A stretch of DNA of 19,157 nucleotides from Firmicutes bacterium UBA2116. Its GTDB lineage: Bacteria; Bacillota; Clostridia; Tissierellales; Sedimentibacteraceae. Both the position numbers and the translations under genes were made by a program. Location: contig DCYG01000011.1 in the NCBI GenBank assembly GCA_002331025.1, positions 19,044 to 38,200 of the forward strand, given 5' to 3'. This document shows positions 1-7,493 of the stretch, piece by piece (within the stretch, counting starts at the first letter, position 1; the number at the start of each line of letters is the position of its first letter). The notes under the pieces are model-generated. The model worked only from the letters and a program-made list of their open reading frames with translations, was not told the origin of the DNA and ran no database searches.

Positions 1-40
1 GCGCCTTGCAGGACGAACGTTTTAATCAATCTATAATTAG

Positions 41-60
41 CGGACCCGCGGGTCTTTTTA
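41..60 (+). terminator. Candidate short intrinsic terminator at the left edge
   Basis: Positions 43-54 are a perfect 12-base palindrome (GACCCGCGGGTC) followed directly by five T residues (55-59) on the plus strand. It could fold as a 4-5 bp GC stem with a CGCG loop, which is short for an intrinsic terminator. It would end a plus-strand transcript entering from left of the window. The minus strand has no T-run after the palindrome, so it is a poor terminator for the HEPN gene that ends here. The call is uncertain because the upstream gene is not visible. Confidence 0.35.
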
Positions 61-447
61 TTCTTCAATTATATCCAAAACCTTACGTCTTATTTCCTTT
101 GTTATTTCTATATACAGCATTGCTTCTCTTTTATCCGGTATAAAGTAATTTATATTTGGGTATCTTACATCATAATATAAAGAAGTAAGCAATGACAGCT
201 CCGATATATCAAGCTCTATTTCTATATCTAATGTGTTCTTTAAATATCTGTAAAGACTTTGCAAGCTATGGGTATGAAGTAATTCCCTAACATCCTTTGA
301 AGGTTCTCCTTTTATTTCTACCAAGTGCTTTAAGTACTTTTCACTTGCCTGCTGAGACTTATAGGCTACATTAGCGTAGTCTCCTATTTCAAGAGTTTCA
401 ATTAAAAACTTGTATTCGTTTTCAGCTATTTCAAGATATGTTGCCAA
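58..447 (-). CDS. HEPN domain protein, probable toxin of a HEPN-MNT pair
   Basis: A 129-residue all-helical protein of the HEPN type. HEPN proteins paired with MNT nucleotidyltransferases are known as RNase-type toxins that their partner neutralises by adding AMP. Seen here: an N-terminal helix with the family-like pattern SQQASEKYLKHL (residues 31-42), a conserved-looking HTHSL (58-62) and VRYPN (94-98). R54 and H60 give an R-x5-H spacing that fits the R-x4-6-H HEPN nuclease signature, but R95 of the RYP motif could be the relevant arginine instead, so catalytic competence is not settled. The start is TTG at 447-445, chosen because an AGGAGG (plus positions 455-460) sits 7 bases upstream. 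This start directly follows the stop codon of the nucleotidyltransferase gene with no gap, so the two are translationally coupled. A metabolic HEPN accessory role cannot be excluded. Confidence 0.82.
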   Translation of the reverse strand: MATYLEIAENEYKFLIETLEIGDYANVAYKSQQASEKYLKHLVEIKGEPSKDVRELLHTHSLQSLYRYLKNTLDIEIELDISELSLLTSLYYDVRYPNINYFIPDKREAMLYIEITKEIRRKVLDIIEE

Positions 448-813
448 TTAAATACCTCCTATCCATATTACATTTTCTTTTATACTTTTTTCAAACCAAC
501 GGCTTGAGCTTACAAGTTGTTCATCGGTATAAAAGACAATATCGCACCTTGTGTTTAAGTCTATGTAATTTACTGCATCAAAAATTAAACCTCTTTCTAC
601 TCTTGTTGTTTGGTGAGTTGTTATAACTACCAAATCAATATCCGACGTTGCAGTTGCTTCTCCTCTCGAACACGAACCAAATAAGCCGATTTTTTTGACG
701 GGTATCCCCTCTGTCACAATTACTTGAACACACTTTAAAATATCTTCTTTGAGATTTTCGTGAATTTTTAATTCATTTATTAACTTGTAGTTTATCAAAA
801 TTGAATTAATCAT
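448..813 (-). CDS. MNT-type nucleotidyltransferase, probable antitoxin
   Basis: A 121-residue minimal nucleotidyltransferase. The active-site signature is clear: GLFGSCSRGEATATSDIDL (residues 43-61) contains the G46-S47 phosphate-binding pair and metal-binding D58 and D60. D91 in CDIVFYT is the likely third carboxylate. In characterised MNT-HEPN systems this enzyme adds AMP to the HEPN toxin and inactivates it. Its position directly upstream of the HEPN gene, with the HEPN ribosome binding site inside its last codons, matches that arrangement. A longer reading frame opens at a GTG at 870, but I choose ATG at 813: a GGAG (plus 821-824) lies 7 bases upstream of it, and the GTG falls inside the -35 box of the predicted promoter. 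Family assignment is firm; the antitoxin role is inferred from family and context. Confidence 0.85.
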   Translation of the reverse strand: MINSILINYKLINELKIHENLKEDILKCVQVIVTEGIPVKKIGLFGSCSRGEATATSDIDLVVITTHQTTRVERGLIFDAVNYIDLNTRCDIVFYTDEQLVSSSRWFEKSIKENVIWIGGI

Positions 814-843
814 ATCAACACTCCAATAAGTTTCTATACATAT

Positions 844-872
844 ATTATAACTAATAAGTAATATAATCACAA
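844..872 (-). promoter_or_regulatory. Promoter of the MNT-HEPN pair
   Basis: On the minus strand, TTGTGA (plus 867-872) and TATAAT (plus 844-849) are separated by exactly 17 bases, a good sigma-A-type promoter. Transcription would start near 837, giving a leader of roughly 24 bases before the ATG at 813. It overlaps the alternative GTG start at 870, which argues against that start. Confidence 0.65.
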
Positions 873-911
873 TGTAAATCTTTTAATGAAATTCCCATCA
901 AAAAGCGGAAT

Positions 912-989
912 CTATACCCTGATTATTTTCATAGGCAACAACACGAATAAACAACATCGGGGTCAATGTATAGTTCGTAATATAACGAA
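912..989. promoter_or_regulatory. Dyad-rich intergenic segment, possible operator or RNA structure
   Basis: Two inverted repeats are visible. First, CTATA (912-916) followed by CCCTGAT (917-923) can pair with ATCGGGG (956-962, one G-T pair) and TATAG (969-973), giving a 12-bp interrupted stem around a 32-base loop. Second, TTCGT (974-978) and ACGAA (985-989) form a 5-bp dyad with a 6-base spacer. CGAA cores also occur at 944-947 and 986-989, reminiscent of the CGAA core of Gram-positive PurR boxes. However, the spacing does not match the usual inverted PurBox pair, so an operator call is weak. The segment lies upstream of the purL promoter and upstream of the MNT promoter, so it could serve either. 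I see no gene here. Confidence 0.3.
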
Positions 990-1028
990 ATTAAATTGAA
1001 ATTAATCAAAAAATCATCTTGAAAGTCA

Positions 1029-1057
1029 TTGACATACAATTTCTTATTTGTTATCAT
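1029..1057 (+). promoter_or_regulatory. Promoter of the purine operon
   Basis: TTGACA (1029-1034) and TATCAT (1052-1057) with a 17-base spacer form a near-consensus sigma-A promoter. Transcription would begin near 1064, leaving a leader of only about 37 bases before the purL ATG at 1101. That is too short to hold a purine riboswitch or an attenuator. The ribosome binding site AAGGAAGG follows at about 1088-1095. Confidence 0.75.
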
Positions 1058-1100
1058 TTAGTTAAAGAACAAGTATCTATTAAGATAAAGGAAGGTCGAT

Positions 1101-4100
1101 ATGAATTTTGATGTTAAAAGAGTATTTGTGGAAAAAAGATCAGGCTTTAACACAGAGTCAATAAATCTGCTGAACGATTTTAAAGAAAACCTGCAATTGA
1201 ATAATTTAAAAAATGTTCGTATATTAAACAGATACTTAGTATCCAATTTAAGCAATCAGGATTTTAGCAGGGCGGTTGCTACAGTTTTTTCCGAGCCCAA
1301 TCAGGACGATGTATATTTTGAGGATATTGGAGAATCCGATAATGTGTTTGCTGTGGAATTTTTGCCGGGACAGTATGACCAAAGAGCTGATTCCGCATCT
1401 CAATGCATCCGGATAATTACCGACAAGGAAGAGGTTAAGGTTAAATATGCAAAGATAATAATTCTTGAAGGTGAATTGACAAAAGAAGATATAACAAAGA
1501 TAAAAAAATATTTCATCAATCCCGTGGATTCAAGAGAAACGGACTTGGACGGCTATGCTGCATTTTATGAGGAGTATGCCGAAGCTTCGGATGTTGAATA
1601 TATAAGTAATTTTACAGATAAATCTGAAAAGGAAGTAGAAGAGCTCCGCATAAGCATGGGTCTTGCTATGAGCTTTGAGGATTTATTATTTTGTCGGGAA
1701 TATTTTAAAGATACTGAAAAAAGAAATCCTACCATAACAGAAATAAAAGTCATTGATACATATTGGTCGGATCATTGCAGACACACTACTTTTAACACCC
1801 AAATTGAAAAAATAGAATTTGAAAACGGAAAAATCAATAAGGAAATACAAAAAACACTTAATCAGTATTTCAATTCAAGAAAATACGTTTATGAAGATAG
1901 ACAAAGAGATATATCATTAATGGATTTGGCTACAATCAATGCAAAGGAATTAAGAAAATCAGGATATTTAAATGATTTAGAAATTTCCGATGAAATAAAT
2001 GCGTGCAGTATAACAATCAACGTTGATGCTGAAGGTGAAAATGAAGAGTGGCTGTTGATGTTTAAAAATGAAACCCACAACCATCCTACGGAAATCGAAC
2101 CCTTCGGCGGGGCAGCAACCTGCATAGGCGGAGCCATAAGAGATCCTCTTTCAGGTCGGTCATACGTCTATCAGGCTATGCGCATTACCGGAAGCGGAGA
2201 CCCTCGTCAAAAAATCGAAGATACAATACCGGGTAAGCTTCCTCAGAGAAAAATTTCCACTGAGGCGGCTGCAGGCTACAGCTCCTACGGAAACCAGATA
2301 GGTCTCGCCACCGGCTATGTTAATGAAATTTATCATCCCGGATACGTTGCAAAAAGAATGGAAGTGGGTGCGGTTATAGCTGCGGCGAAAAAAGAAAATG
2401 TAAGAAGAGAAGCACCTGTTAAAGGAGATGTTGTCATACTCCTCGGAGGAAGAACGGGAAGAGACGGACTTGGAGGTGCTACGGGTTCATCTAAGGAGCA
2501 TGATGAAAAATCAATAATTAAATGCGGCTCTGAGGTTCAAAAAGGTAATGCTCCGACAGAAAGAAAAATCCAAAGATTATTCAGAAATGAAAAGGTCAGC
2601 TTATTGATCAAAAAATGCAATGATTTTGGAGCAGGGGGCGTTTCCGTCGCGATCGGAGAATTAGCTGACGGTTTAAATATAAATCTTGATGCAGTACCTA
2701 AAAAATATGACGGTTTGGATGGTACGGAGCTTGCCATATCAGAATCTCAGGAAAGAATGGCAGTAGTTGTTTCAAAGGAAGATGCACAAAAATTCATCAA
2801 ATATGCACATGGAGAGAATTTAGAAGCAACTGTAGTAGCCGAGGTTACTGATGACAGAAGATTAAAGATGACCTGGAGAGGTAAATTAATATTAGATATA
2901 GACAGAAATTTCCTGGATACAAACGGTGTTAAGCAAAGGGTAAGCGCATTTATAAAGGAGCCGGCAAAAAAAGAAGCCAAAAGGTCATTTTACAACAATG
3001 ATTTAAAAGAAGCGTGGCTTGAAAATTTAAGAGATTTAAACGTTGCAAGCCAAAAAGGTATGGTTGAAAGGTTTGATTCGACGGTTGGAGCAGGAAGTGT
3101 ACTAATGCCCTTCGGCGGATTTACTCAGCTTACACCAGCGGAAGGAATGGTTGCTAAGATACCTGTTCTTAATAAAGCTACCAATACGTGCTCAATTATG
3201 ACATATGGCTTCGATCCTTTTTTATCTGAATTGAATCAATATCACGGAGCAATGTATGCGGTGATTCATTCTGTTGCAAAGGCTGTGGCTATGGGTGCGG
3301 ACTACAGAAATATAAGGTTAACATTTCAGGAGTACTTTGAAAAACTGAATAAGGAGCCTGAAAAATGGGGGAAAGCACTAAGCGCATTATTGGGTGCCTA
3401 CAAGGTGCAGCATGAGTTGAATGTACCCGCCATAGGAGGAAAGGACAGTATGTCGGGAACCTTTAAGGACATGAATGTACCTCCTACACTGATAAGCTTT
3501 GCTGTATCAGCAGCAGATGTAAATAATATTATATCTCCCGAATTTAAAAAAGCAGGCAGCAAGGTTTTGCTGGTAAGTATAAAGAAGGACGATAATTTAA
3601 TACCTGACTTTGAAGATATTAAAAATAAATACGGGATACTGCATGATGCGATATCGAACAAAAAGGTGTTAAGTGCACATACGGTTGGATATGGCGGAGT
3701 GGCTGCGGCCATAAGTAAAATGACCCTTGGCAATCAGATTGGCTTTAAGGCAAGCTACGATATGATTATGGATAAAAAGGAATGGTTCTCATCAAGCTAC
3801 GGAGACATTATTTTAGAAGCGGATGAAGCCATAATAGGAACAGAAATAGGAGTTACATCTTCTGATAAAGAAATTTCTTTAAGTGAAGGATTCAGTATTT
3901 CATTAAATGAAGTCAAAAACAATTGGATGAAGACATTTGAAAATATTTATCCGGTTAAAAAAGATGCGGAAGGAAAAATAATCAGCGGCAGCATTTCCGG
4001 AGTCAGCAGAAAAAAAGCTGTTGTCAATATAGCAAAGCCAAAGGTTTTTATACCTGTATTTCCGGGTACAAACTGTGAATACGACACCCAAAGAGCTTTC

Positions 4101-4832
4101 GAAAGGGCGGGAGCTGAAACAGAAGTCTTTGTTTTTAACAATCTAAGCTCTTTAAACGTTTCGGAATCGATTAACGAGATGAATAAGCGTATAAAAAAAT
4201 CACAAATTATTGCATTTCCCGGCGGCTTCAGTGCGGGAGATGAGCCGGAAGGCTCCGGTAAATTCATCGCTTCGGTTTTCAGAAACGAACTTTTAAAGGA
4301 AGCGGTAATGGATTTGTTAAATAACAGAGACGGCTTAATTATAGGCATATGCAACGGTTTTCAGGCGCTGATAAAGCTTGGTCTCGTTCCTTTCGGAGAA
4401 ATAGTGGAAATAAAAGAGGATTATCCGACTCTTACCTATAATAAAATAGGAAGGCATGTATCAGGTTTCGTCAGAACTAAGGTGATCAATAACACATCAC
4501 CCTGGTTAAATAAATGCAATGCAGGAGACGTTCATTATCTGCCGGTATCTCACGGGGAAGGGAAATTCGCCGCAAGTGAAGAATGGATCAGCAGGCTGAA
4601 AACAAGCGGTCAGATAGCGACTCAATACGTAGACTTAAATAATGAGCCGACCTATGACGGTCTATATAATCCTAACGGCTCAATAGAGGCAGTCGAGGGC
4701 ATAACGAGTCCGGACGGCAGGGTATTGGGTAAAATGGCTCACTCAGAAAGAATTGACAACAATTTATATAAAAATATACCCGGTGAAAAGAATCAATTAA
4801 TCTTTGAATCGGGAGTACAATATTTCAAATAG
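1101..4832 (+). CDS. purL: Phosphoribosylformylglycinamidine synthase, single-chain
   Basis: FGAM synthase, step four of purine synthesis: FGAR plus glutamine plus ATP gives FGAM. At 1243 residues it is the large single-chain type, so no separate purS or purQ is needed. The N-terminal PurS-like and linker regions run to about residue 215. The first synthase domain opens with YWSDHCRHTTF (from 221) and contains KNETHNHPTEIEPFGGAAT (from 322) and the nucleotide loop GGRTGRDGLGGATGSS. A second, AIR-synthetase-like repeat fills the middle. The class I glutaminase domain starts near 978 (VFIPVFPGTNCEYDTQ); its triad is C1084 in GICNGFQ with H1214 and E1216 in MAHSER. The sequence looks intact. It is the first gene of the operon and is followed 8 bases later by purE. 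The clostridial-type single-chain architecture fits the suggested host. Confidence 0.97.
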   Translation: MNFDVKRVFVEKRSGFNTESINLLNDFKENLQLNNLKNVRILNRYLVSNLSNQDFSRAVATVFSEPNQDDVYFEDIGESDNVFAVEFLPGQYDQRADSASQCIRIITDKEEVKVKYAKIIILEGELTKEDITKIKKYFINPVDSRETDLDGYAAFYEEYAEASDVEYISNFTDKSEKEVEELRISMGLAMSFEDLLFCREYFKDTEKRNPTITEIKVIDTYWSDHCRHTTFNTQIEKIEFENGKINKEIQKTLNQYFNSRKYVYEDRQRDISLMDLATINAKELRKSGYLNDLEISDEINACSITINVDAEGENEEWLLMFKNETHNHPTEIEPFGGAATCIGGAIRDPLSGRSYVYQAMRITGSGDPRQKIEDTIPGKLPQRKISTEAAAGYSSYGNQIGLATGYVNEIYHPGYVAKRMEVGAVIAAAKKENVRREAPVKGDVVILLGGRTGRDGLGGATGSSKEHDEKSIIKCGSEVQKGNAPTERKIQRLFRNEKVSLLIKKCNDFGAGGVSVAIGELADGLNINLDAVPKKYDGLDGTELAISESQERMAVVVSKEDAQKFIKYAHGENLEATVVAEVTDDRRLKMTWRGKLILDIDRNFLDTNGVKQRVSAFIKEPAKKEAKRSFYNNDLKEAWLENLRDLNVASQKGMVERFDSTVGAGSVLMPFGGFTQLTPAEGMVAKIPVLNKATNTCSIMTYGFDPFLSELNQYHGAMYAVIHSVAKAVAMGADYRNIRLTFQEYFEKLNKEPEKWGKALSALLGAYKVQHELNVPAIGGKDSMSGTFKDMNVPPTLISFAVSAADVNNIISPEFKKAGSKVLLVSIKKDDNLIPDFEDIKNKYGILHDAISNKKVLSAHTVGYGGVAAAISKMTLGNQIGFKASYDMIMDKKEWFSSSYGDIILEADEAIIGTEIGVTSSDKEISLSEGFSISLNEVKNNWMKTFENIYPVKKDAEGKIISGSISGVSRKKAVVNIAKPKVFIPVFPGTNCEYDTQRAFERAGAETEVFVFNNLSSLNVSESINEMNKRIKKSQIIAFPGGFSAGDEPEGSGKFIASVFRNELLKEAVMDLLNNRDGLIIGICNGFQALIKLGLVPFGEIVEIKEDYPTLTYNKIGRHVSGFVRTKVINNTSPWLNKCNAGDVHYLPVSHGEGKFAASEEWISRLKTSGQIATQYVDLNNEPTYDGLYNPNGSIEAVEGITSPDGRVLGKMAHSERIDNNLYKNIPGEKNQLIFESGVQYFK

Positions 4833-4840
4833 GAGGAATT

Positions 4841-5329
4841 ATGAAGGCAGCAATAATCATGGGAAGTGATTCGGATTTCCCGGTAGTAGAAAAGGGTTAC
4901 AAAATTTTAAAGGAATTTGGAGTTGAAACGGAAGTGAGGGTAATTTCTGCCCACAGAACTCCCGATGAAGCAATAAACTTTGCTAAAAATGCAGATGTGA
5001 ACGGATACGAGGTAATAATTGCTGCGGCAGGGAAGGCAGCTCATCTGCCCGGAGTATTGGCAGGCTGTACCTCCCTTCCTGTAATCGGTGTTCCGATAAA
5101 ATCATCAGATCTGGAAGGCATGGATGCACTGCTTGCTATAGTTCAGATGCCTCCCGGAGTGCCGGTTGCAACAGTGGCAATAAACGGTGCTGAAAATGCA
5201 GCCCTGCTTGCAGTACAAATATTGTCCGTTAAATATGAAGAATTAAGAATCAAATTTAATTCATACAAAAAACAAATGGCAGAAAAGGTTATGGAAAAGG
5301 ATAAAAAGTTACAAGAAAAATTAAAATAA
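4841..5329 (+). CDS. purE: PurE, class I N5-CAIR mutase
   Basis: PurE moves the carboxyl group of N5-CAIR to C4, giving CAIR for purine step six. It is 162 residues, the usual length. Class I features are visible: MGSDSDFP (7-14), SAHRTPD (36-42) with the catalytic-type H38, and AAHLPG (66-71). The segment following (VIGVPIKSSDLEGMDALL) is the substrate-binding loop region. Class I enzymes normally need PurK to make N5-CAIR from AIR, ATP and bicarbonate, and no purK is present in this operon, where Bacillus has it directly after purE. K65 replaces the second glycine of the common AGGAAHLPG form. The start has AGGAGG just upstream, overlapping the end of purL. Cotranscribed with purL and purC. 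Confidence 0.96.
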   Translation: MKAAIIMGSDSDFPVVEKGYKILKEFGVETEVRVISAHRTPDEAINFAKNADVNGYEVIIAAAGKAAHLPGVLAGCTSLPVIGVPIKSSDLEGMDALLAIVQMPPGVPVATVAINGAENAALLAVQILSVKYEELRIKFNSYKKQMAEKVMEKDKKLQEKLK

Positions 5330-5349
5330 AAATTCAACGGAGGATTAAG

Positions 5350-6057
5350 ATGAAAAAATTAGAGATGCTTTATGAAGGAAAGGCAAAGAAAGTTTACAGA
5401 ACAGATGACGAGAAAAAATATATAGTGGAATACAAGGATGATGCTACAGCTTTTAACGGAGAAAAAAAAGGTACTATTGTAGGCAAAGGTGTTGTAAATA
5501 ACAAAATGTCGGCTGCTTTGTTTTCCCTTCTCGAGGAACAAGGTATACCCACACATCAGATTGAACTTTTAAGCGACAATGAATCATTGGTAAAAGCAGT
5601 TAAAATTTTACCGCTTGAGGTTATAGTAAGAAATGTTGCTGCGGGATCTCTGTCCCAAAGATTAGGTATCGAGGAAGGCGTAATTATGAAGGAAACCGTA
5701 TTGGAGTTCTCATATAAAAATGATGAATTAGGAGACCCCATGATTAATGATTACCATATAAAGGCTATGGACTTTGCCACGGACGAAGAGCTCAGCGTAG
5801 TTAAAGAATACGCATTAAAGGTGAATGAAATATTAAAAGAATTCTTCCTTGGAATAAACATAAAGCTGATTGATTTTAAGCTTGAATTCGGTATTTATGA
5901 TGGTAAGGTAATTTTGGCTGATGAAATTTCTCCTGATACCTGCAGATTGTGGGACGCTGAAACAAACAAAAAACTTGACAAGGACAGATTCAGAAGAGAT
6001 TTAGGAGACGTTGAAGAGGTTTATCAGGAAGTTTTGGCAAGAATAAACAGCAAATAA
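5350..6057 (+). CDS. purC: SAICAR synthetase
   Basis: Phosphoribosylaminoimidazole-succinocarboxamide synthase joins CAIR and aspartate using ATP to form SAICAR. At 235 residues it matches the bacterial family. Recognisable segments are the N-terminal LYEGKAKKVY (7-16), which is the nucleotide-binding start of the family, DDATAFNG (30-37), PLEVIVRNVAAGS, and LIDFKLEFG followed by LADEISPDTCRLWD near the C terminus, which carry the substrate- and metal-binding acidic residues. It follows purE by 20 bases, with GGAGG just upstream of the ATG, and precedes purF by 29 bases. No sign of damage. Confidence 0.97.
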   Translation: MKKLEMLYEGKAKKVYRTDDEKKYIVEYKDDATAFNGEKKGTIVGKGVVNNKMSAALFSLLEEQGIPTHQIELLSDNESLVKAVKILPLEVIVRNVAAGSLSQRLGIEEGVIMKETVLEFSYKNDELGDPMINDYHIKAMDFATDEELSVVKEYALKVNEILKEFFLGINIKLIDFKLEFGIYDGKVILADEISPDTCRLWDAETNKKLDKDRFRRDLGDVEEVYQEVLARINSK

Positions 6058-6086
6058 TCAAAAGAAGCATTATACAAGGAGAGATT

Positions 6087-7481
6087 ATGTACTACGAAAT
6101 TTTGGATGACGATAAACTTCATGAGGAATGCGGAGTTGTTGGATTATATACAAGCAAGCCGGATATTGCGTCTCAATTAATTTACTACGGGCTGTTTGCT
6201 CTTCAGCACAGAGGTCAGGAAAGTGCGGGAATTGCAATTAATACCGGCAAAAAAATAGAATTCCATAAAGATATGGGCTTGGTAGCCGATGTTTTAACGC
6301 CTGAAGTGGTTAACAGATACAAGGGAGATATTGCCATAGGACACGTAAGGTATTCAACGACAGGTGAAAGTGAAAAGCAAAATGCGCAGCCTCTGGTTGT
6401 ACGCTATAAGGAGGGCTCCATCGGATTGGCCCATAACGGCAACCTTGTAAATGCCGGTTCACTGAGAAACATACTCGAAGACAGTGGCGTAATATTTCAG
6501 ACATCAACAGATTCTGAGGTTGTCGCAAATATGCTTGCAAGGTATAACAAGGGAGATATAGTAAGCTCAATTAAAAATATCACCGAAATAGTCAAGGGGG
6601 CCTATGCATTTGTATTTATGACTGAAAAAGAATTGATAGGGGTAAGGGACTATTTCGGATTAAGACCTCTTTGCTTGGGTAAAAGAGACGACGGATATCT
6701 TCTTGCTTCGGAAAGCTGTGCAATAAGTGCCATGGGCGGTGAATTTATAAGGGATATAGAACCGGGAGAAATTGTTGTAATTAACGGTGAAGGGGTTAAA
6801 AGTATTAAAAGCGACAGATATGCTCAGAAAAAGCTTTGTATATTTGAGCATATTTATTTTGCAAGACCGGACAGCAATTTAGACGGAGTTAACGTATATG
6901 AAACCAGGTATAATTCGGGAAGAATTTTAGCAAGGGAAGCGCCTGTAAAGGCAGACCTTGTATTTTCGGTTCCGGATTCGGGAACTCCCGCGGCCATAGG
7001 ATATGCGGAAGAATTAAAAATACCATTCGGATTGGGCCTTATAAAAAACAGATATGCAAAAAGAACTTTCATTGAGCCAAATCAGGTACTTAGAGAACAG
7101 GGTGTTAAAACTAAGCTTAGCGTTCTAAAGGAAATTGTAAAGGATAAAACAGTGGTTTTAATAGATGACAGTATAGTCAGGGGTACAACCACAAAGCAGA
7201 TAGTAAGCATGGTCAAGGAAGCAGGAGCAAGAGAGGTGCATGTAAGGATAGCTTCACCTCCCGTAACACATTCCTGTTTCTTCGGTATCAATACTCCGGA
7301 CAGAAATAAGCTTATAGGGGCAAACAAAACAATTGAAGAAATTAAAGAATTCATAAATGCCGACAGTATTCATTATTTAAGTATAGAGGGTCTGGTTAAA
7401 TCCACATCATCCGATAACAGCTACTGTCTTGCCTGCTTAAACGGTGATTATCCTATGGAAGTACCCAACAAAAACATGTAA
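6087..7481 (+). CDS. purF: Amidophosphoribosyltransferase
   Basis: Glutamine-PRPP amidotransferase, the committed first step, converts PRPP plus glutamine to phosphoribosylamine. It has 464 residues. The N-terminal nucleophile is C15 in LHEECGVVGLY, implying removal of a 14-residue propeptide, as in the Bacillus-type enzyme. The glutaminase domain continues through LQHRGQESAGIA. The phosphoribosyltransferase domain has the PRPP loop VVLIDDSIVRGTT with D360 and D361. C251, C397, C447 and C450 (the last two in CLAC) match the four ligands of the [4Fe-4S] cluster of the Bacillus-type enzyme, which is oxygen-sensitive and feedback-inhibited by purine nucleotides. It lies in the operon between purC and purM, with GGAGA ahead of its start. 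Confidence 0.97.
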   Translation: MYYEILDDDKLHEECGVVGLYTSKPDIASQLIYYGLFALQHRGQESAGIAINTGKKIEFHKDMGLVADVLTPEVVNRYKGDIAIGHVRYSTTGESEKQNAQPLVVRYKEGSIGLAHNGNLVNAGSLRNILEDSGVIFQTSTDSEVVANMLARYNKGDIVSSIKNITEIVKGAYAFVFMTEKELIGVRDYFGLRPLCLGKRDDGYLLASESCAISAMGGEFIRDIEPGEIVVINGEGVKSIKSDRYAQKKLCIFEHIYFARPDSNLDGVNVYETRYNSGRILAREAPVKADLVFSVPDSGTPAAIGYAEELKIPFGLGLIKNRYAKRTFIEPNQVLREQGVKTKLSVLKEIVKDKTVVLIDDSIVRGTTTKQIVSMVKEAGAREVHVRIASPPVTHSCFFGINTPDRNKLIGANKTIEEIKEFINADSIHYLSIEGLVKSTSSDNSYCLACLNGDYPMEVPNKNM

Positions 7482-7493
7482 AGGGGAGATAAT

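Noticed and set aside
814..870. N-terminal extension of the nucleotidyltransferase from a GTG at 870
   Set aside because: The GTG lies inside the predicted -35 box, lacks a ribosome binding site, and the ATG at 813 has GGAG at good spacing; the extension is also hydrophobic and unlike the family.
871..1100. Purine (guanine/adenine) riboswitch upstream of purL
   Set aside because: I looked for the aptamer core elements and hairpin loops and found none, and the predicted transcript leader is too short.
3947..4354. 135-codon open frame opposite purL
   Set aside because: It is antisense to the conserved glutaminase domain of PurL, has no recognisable motif, and is explained by codon bias of the real gene.
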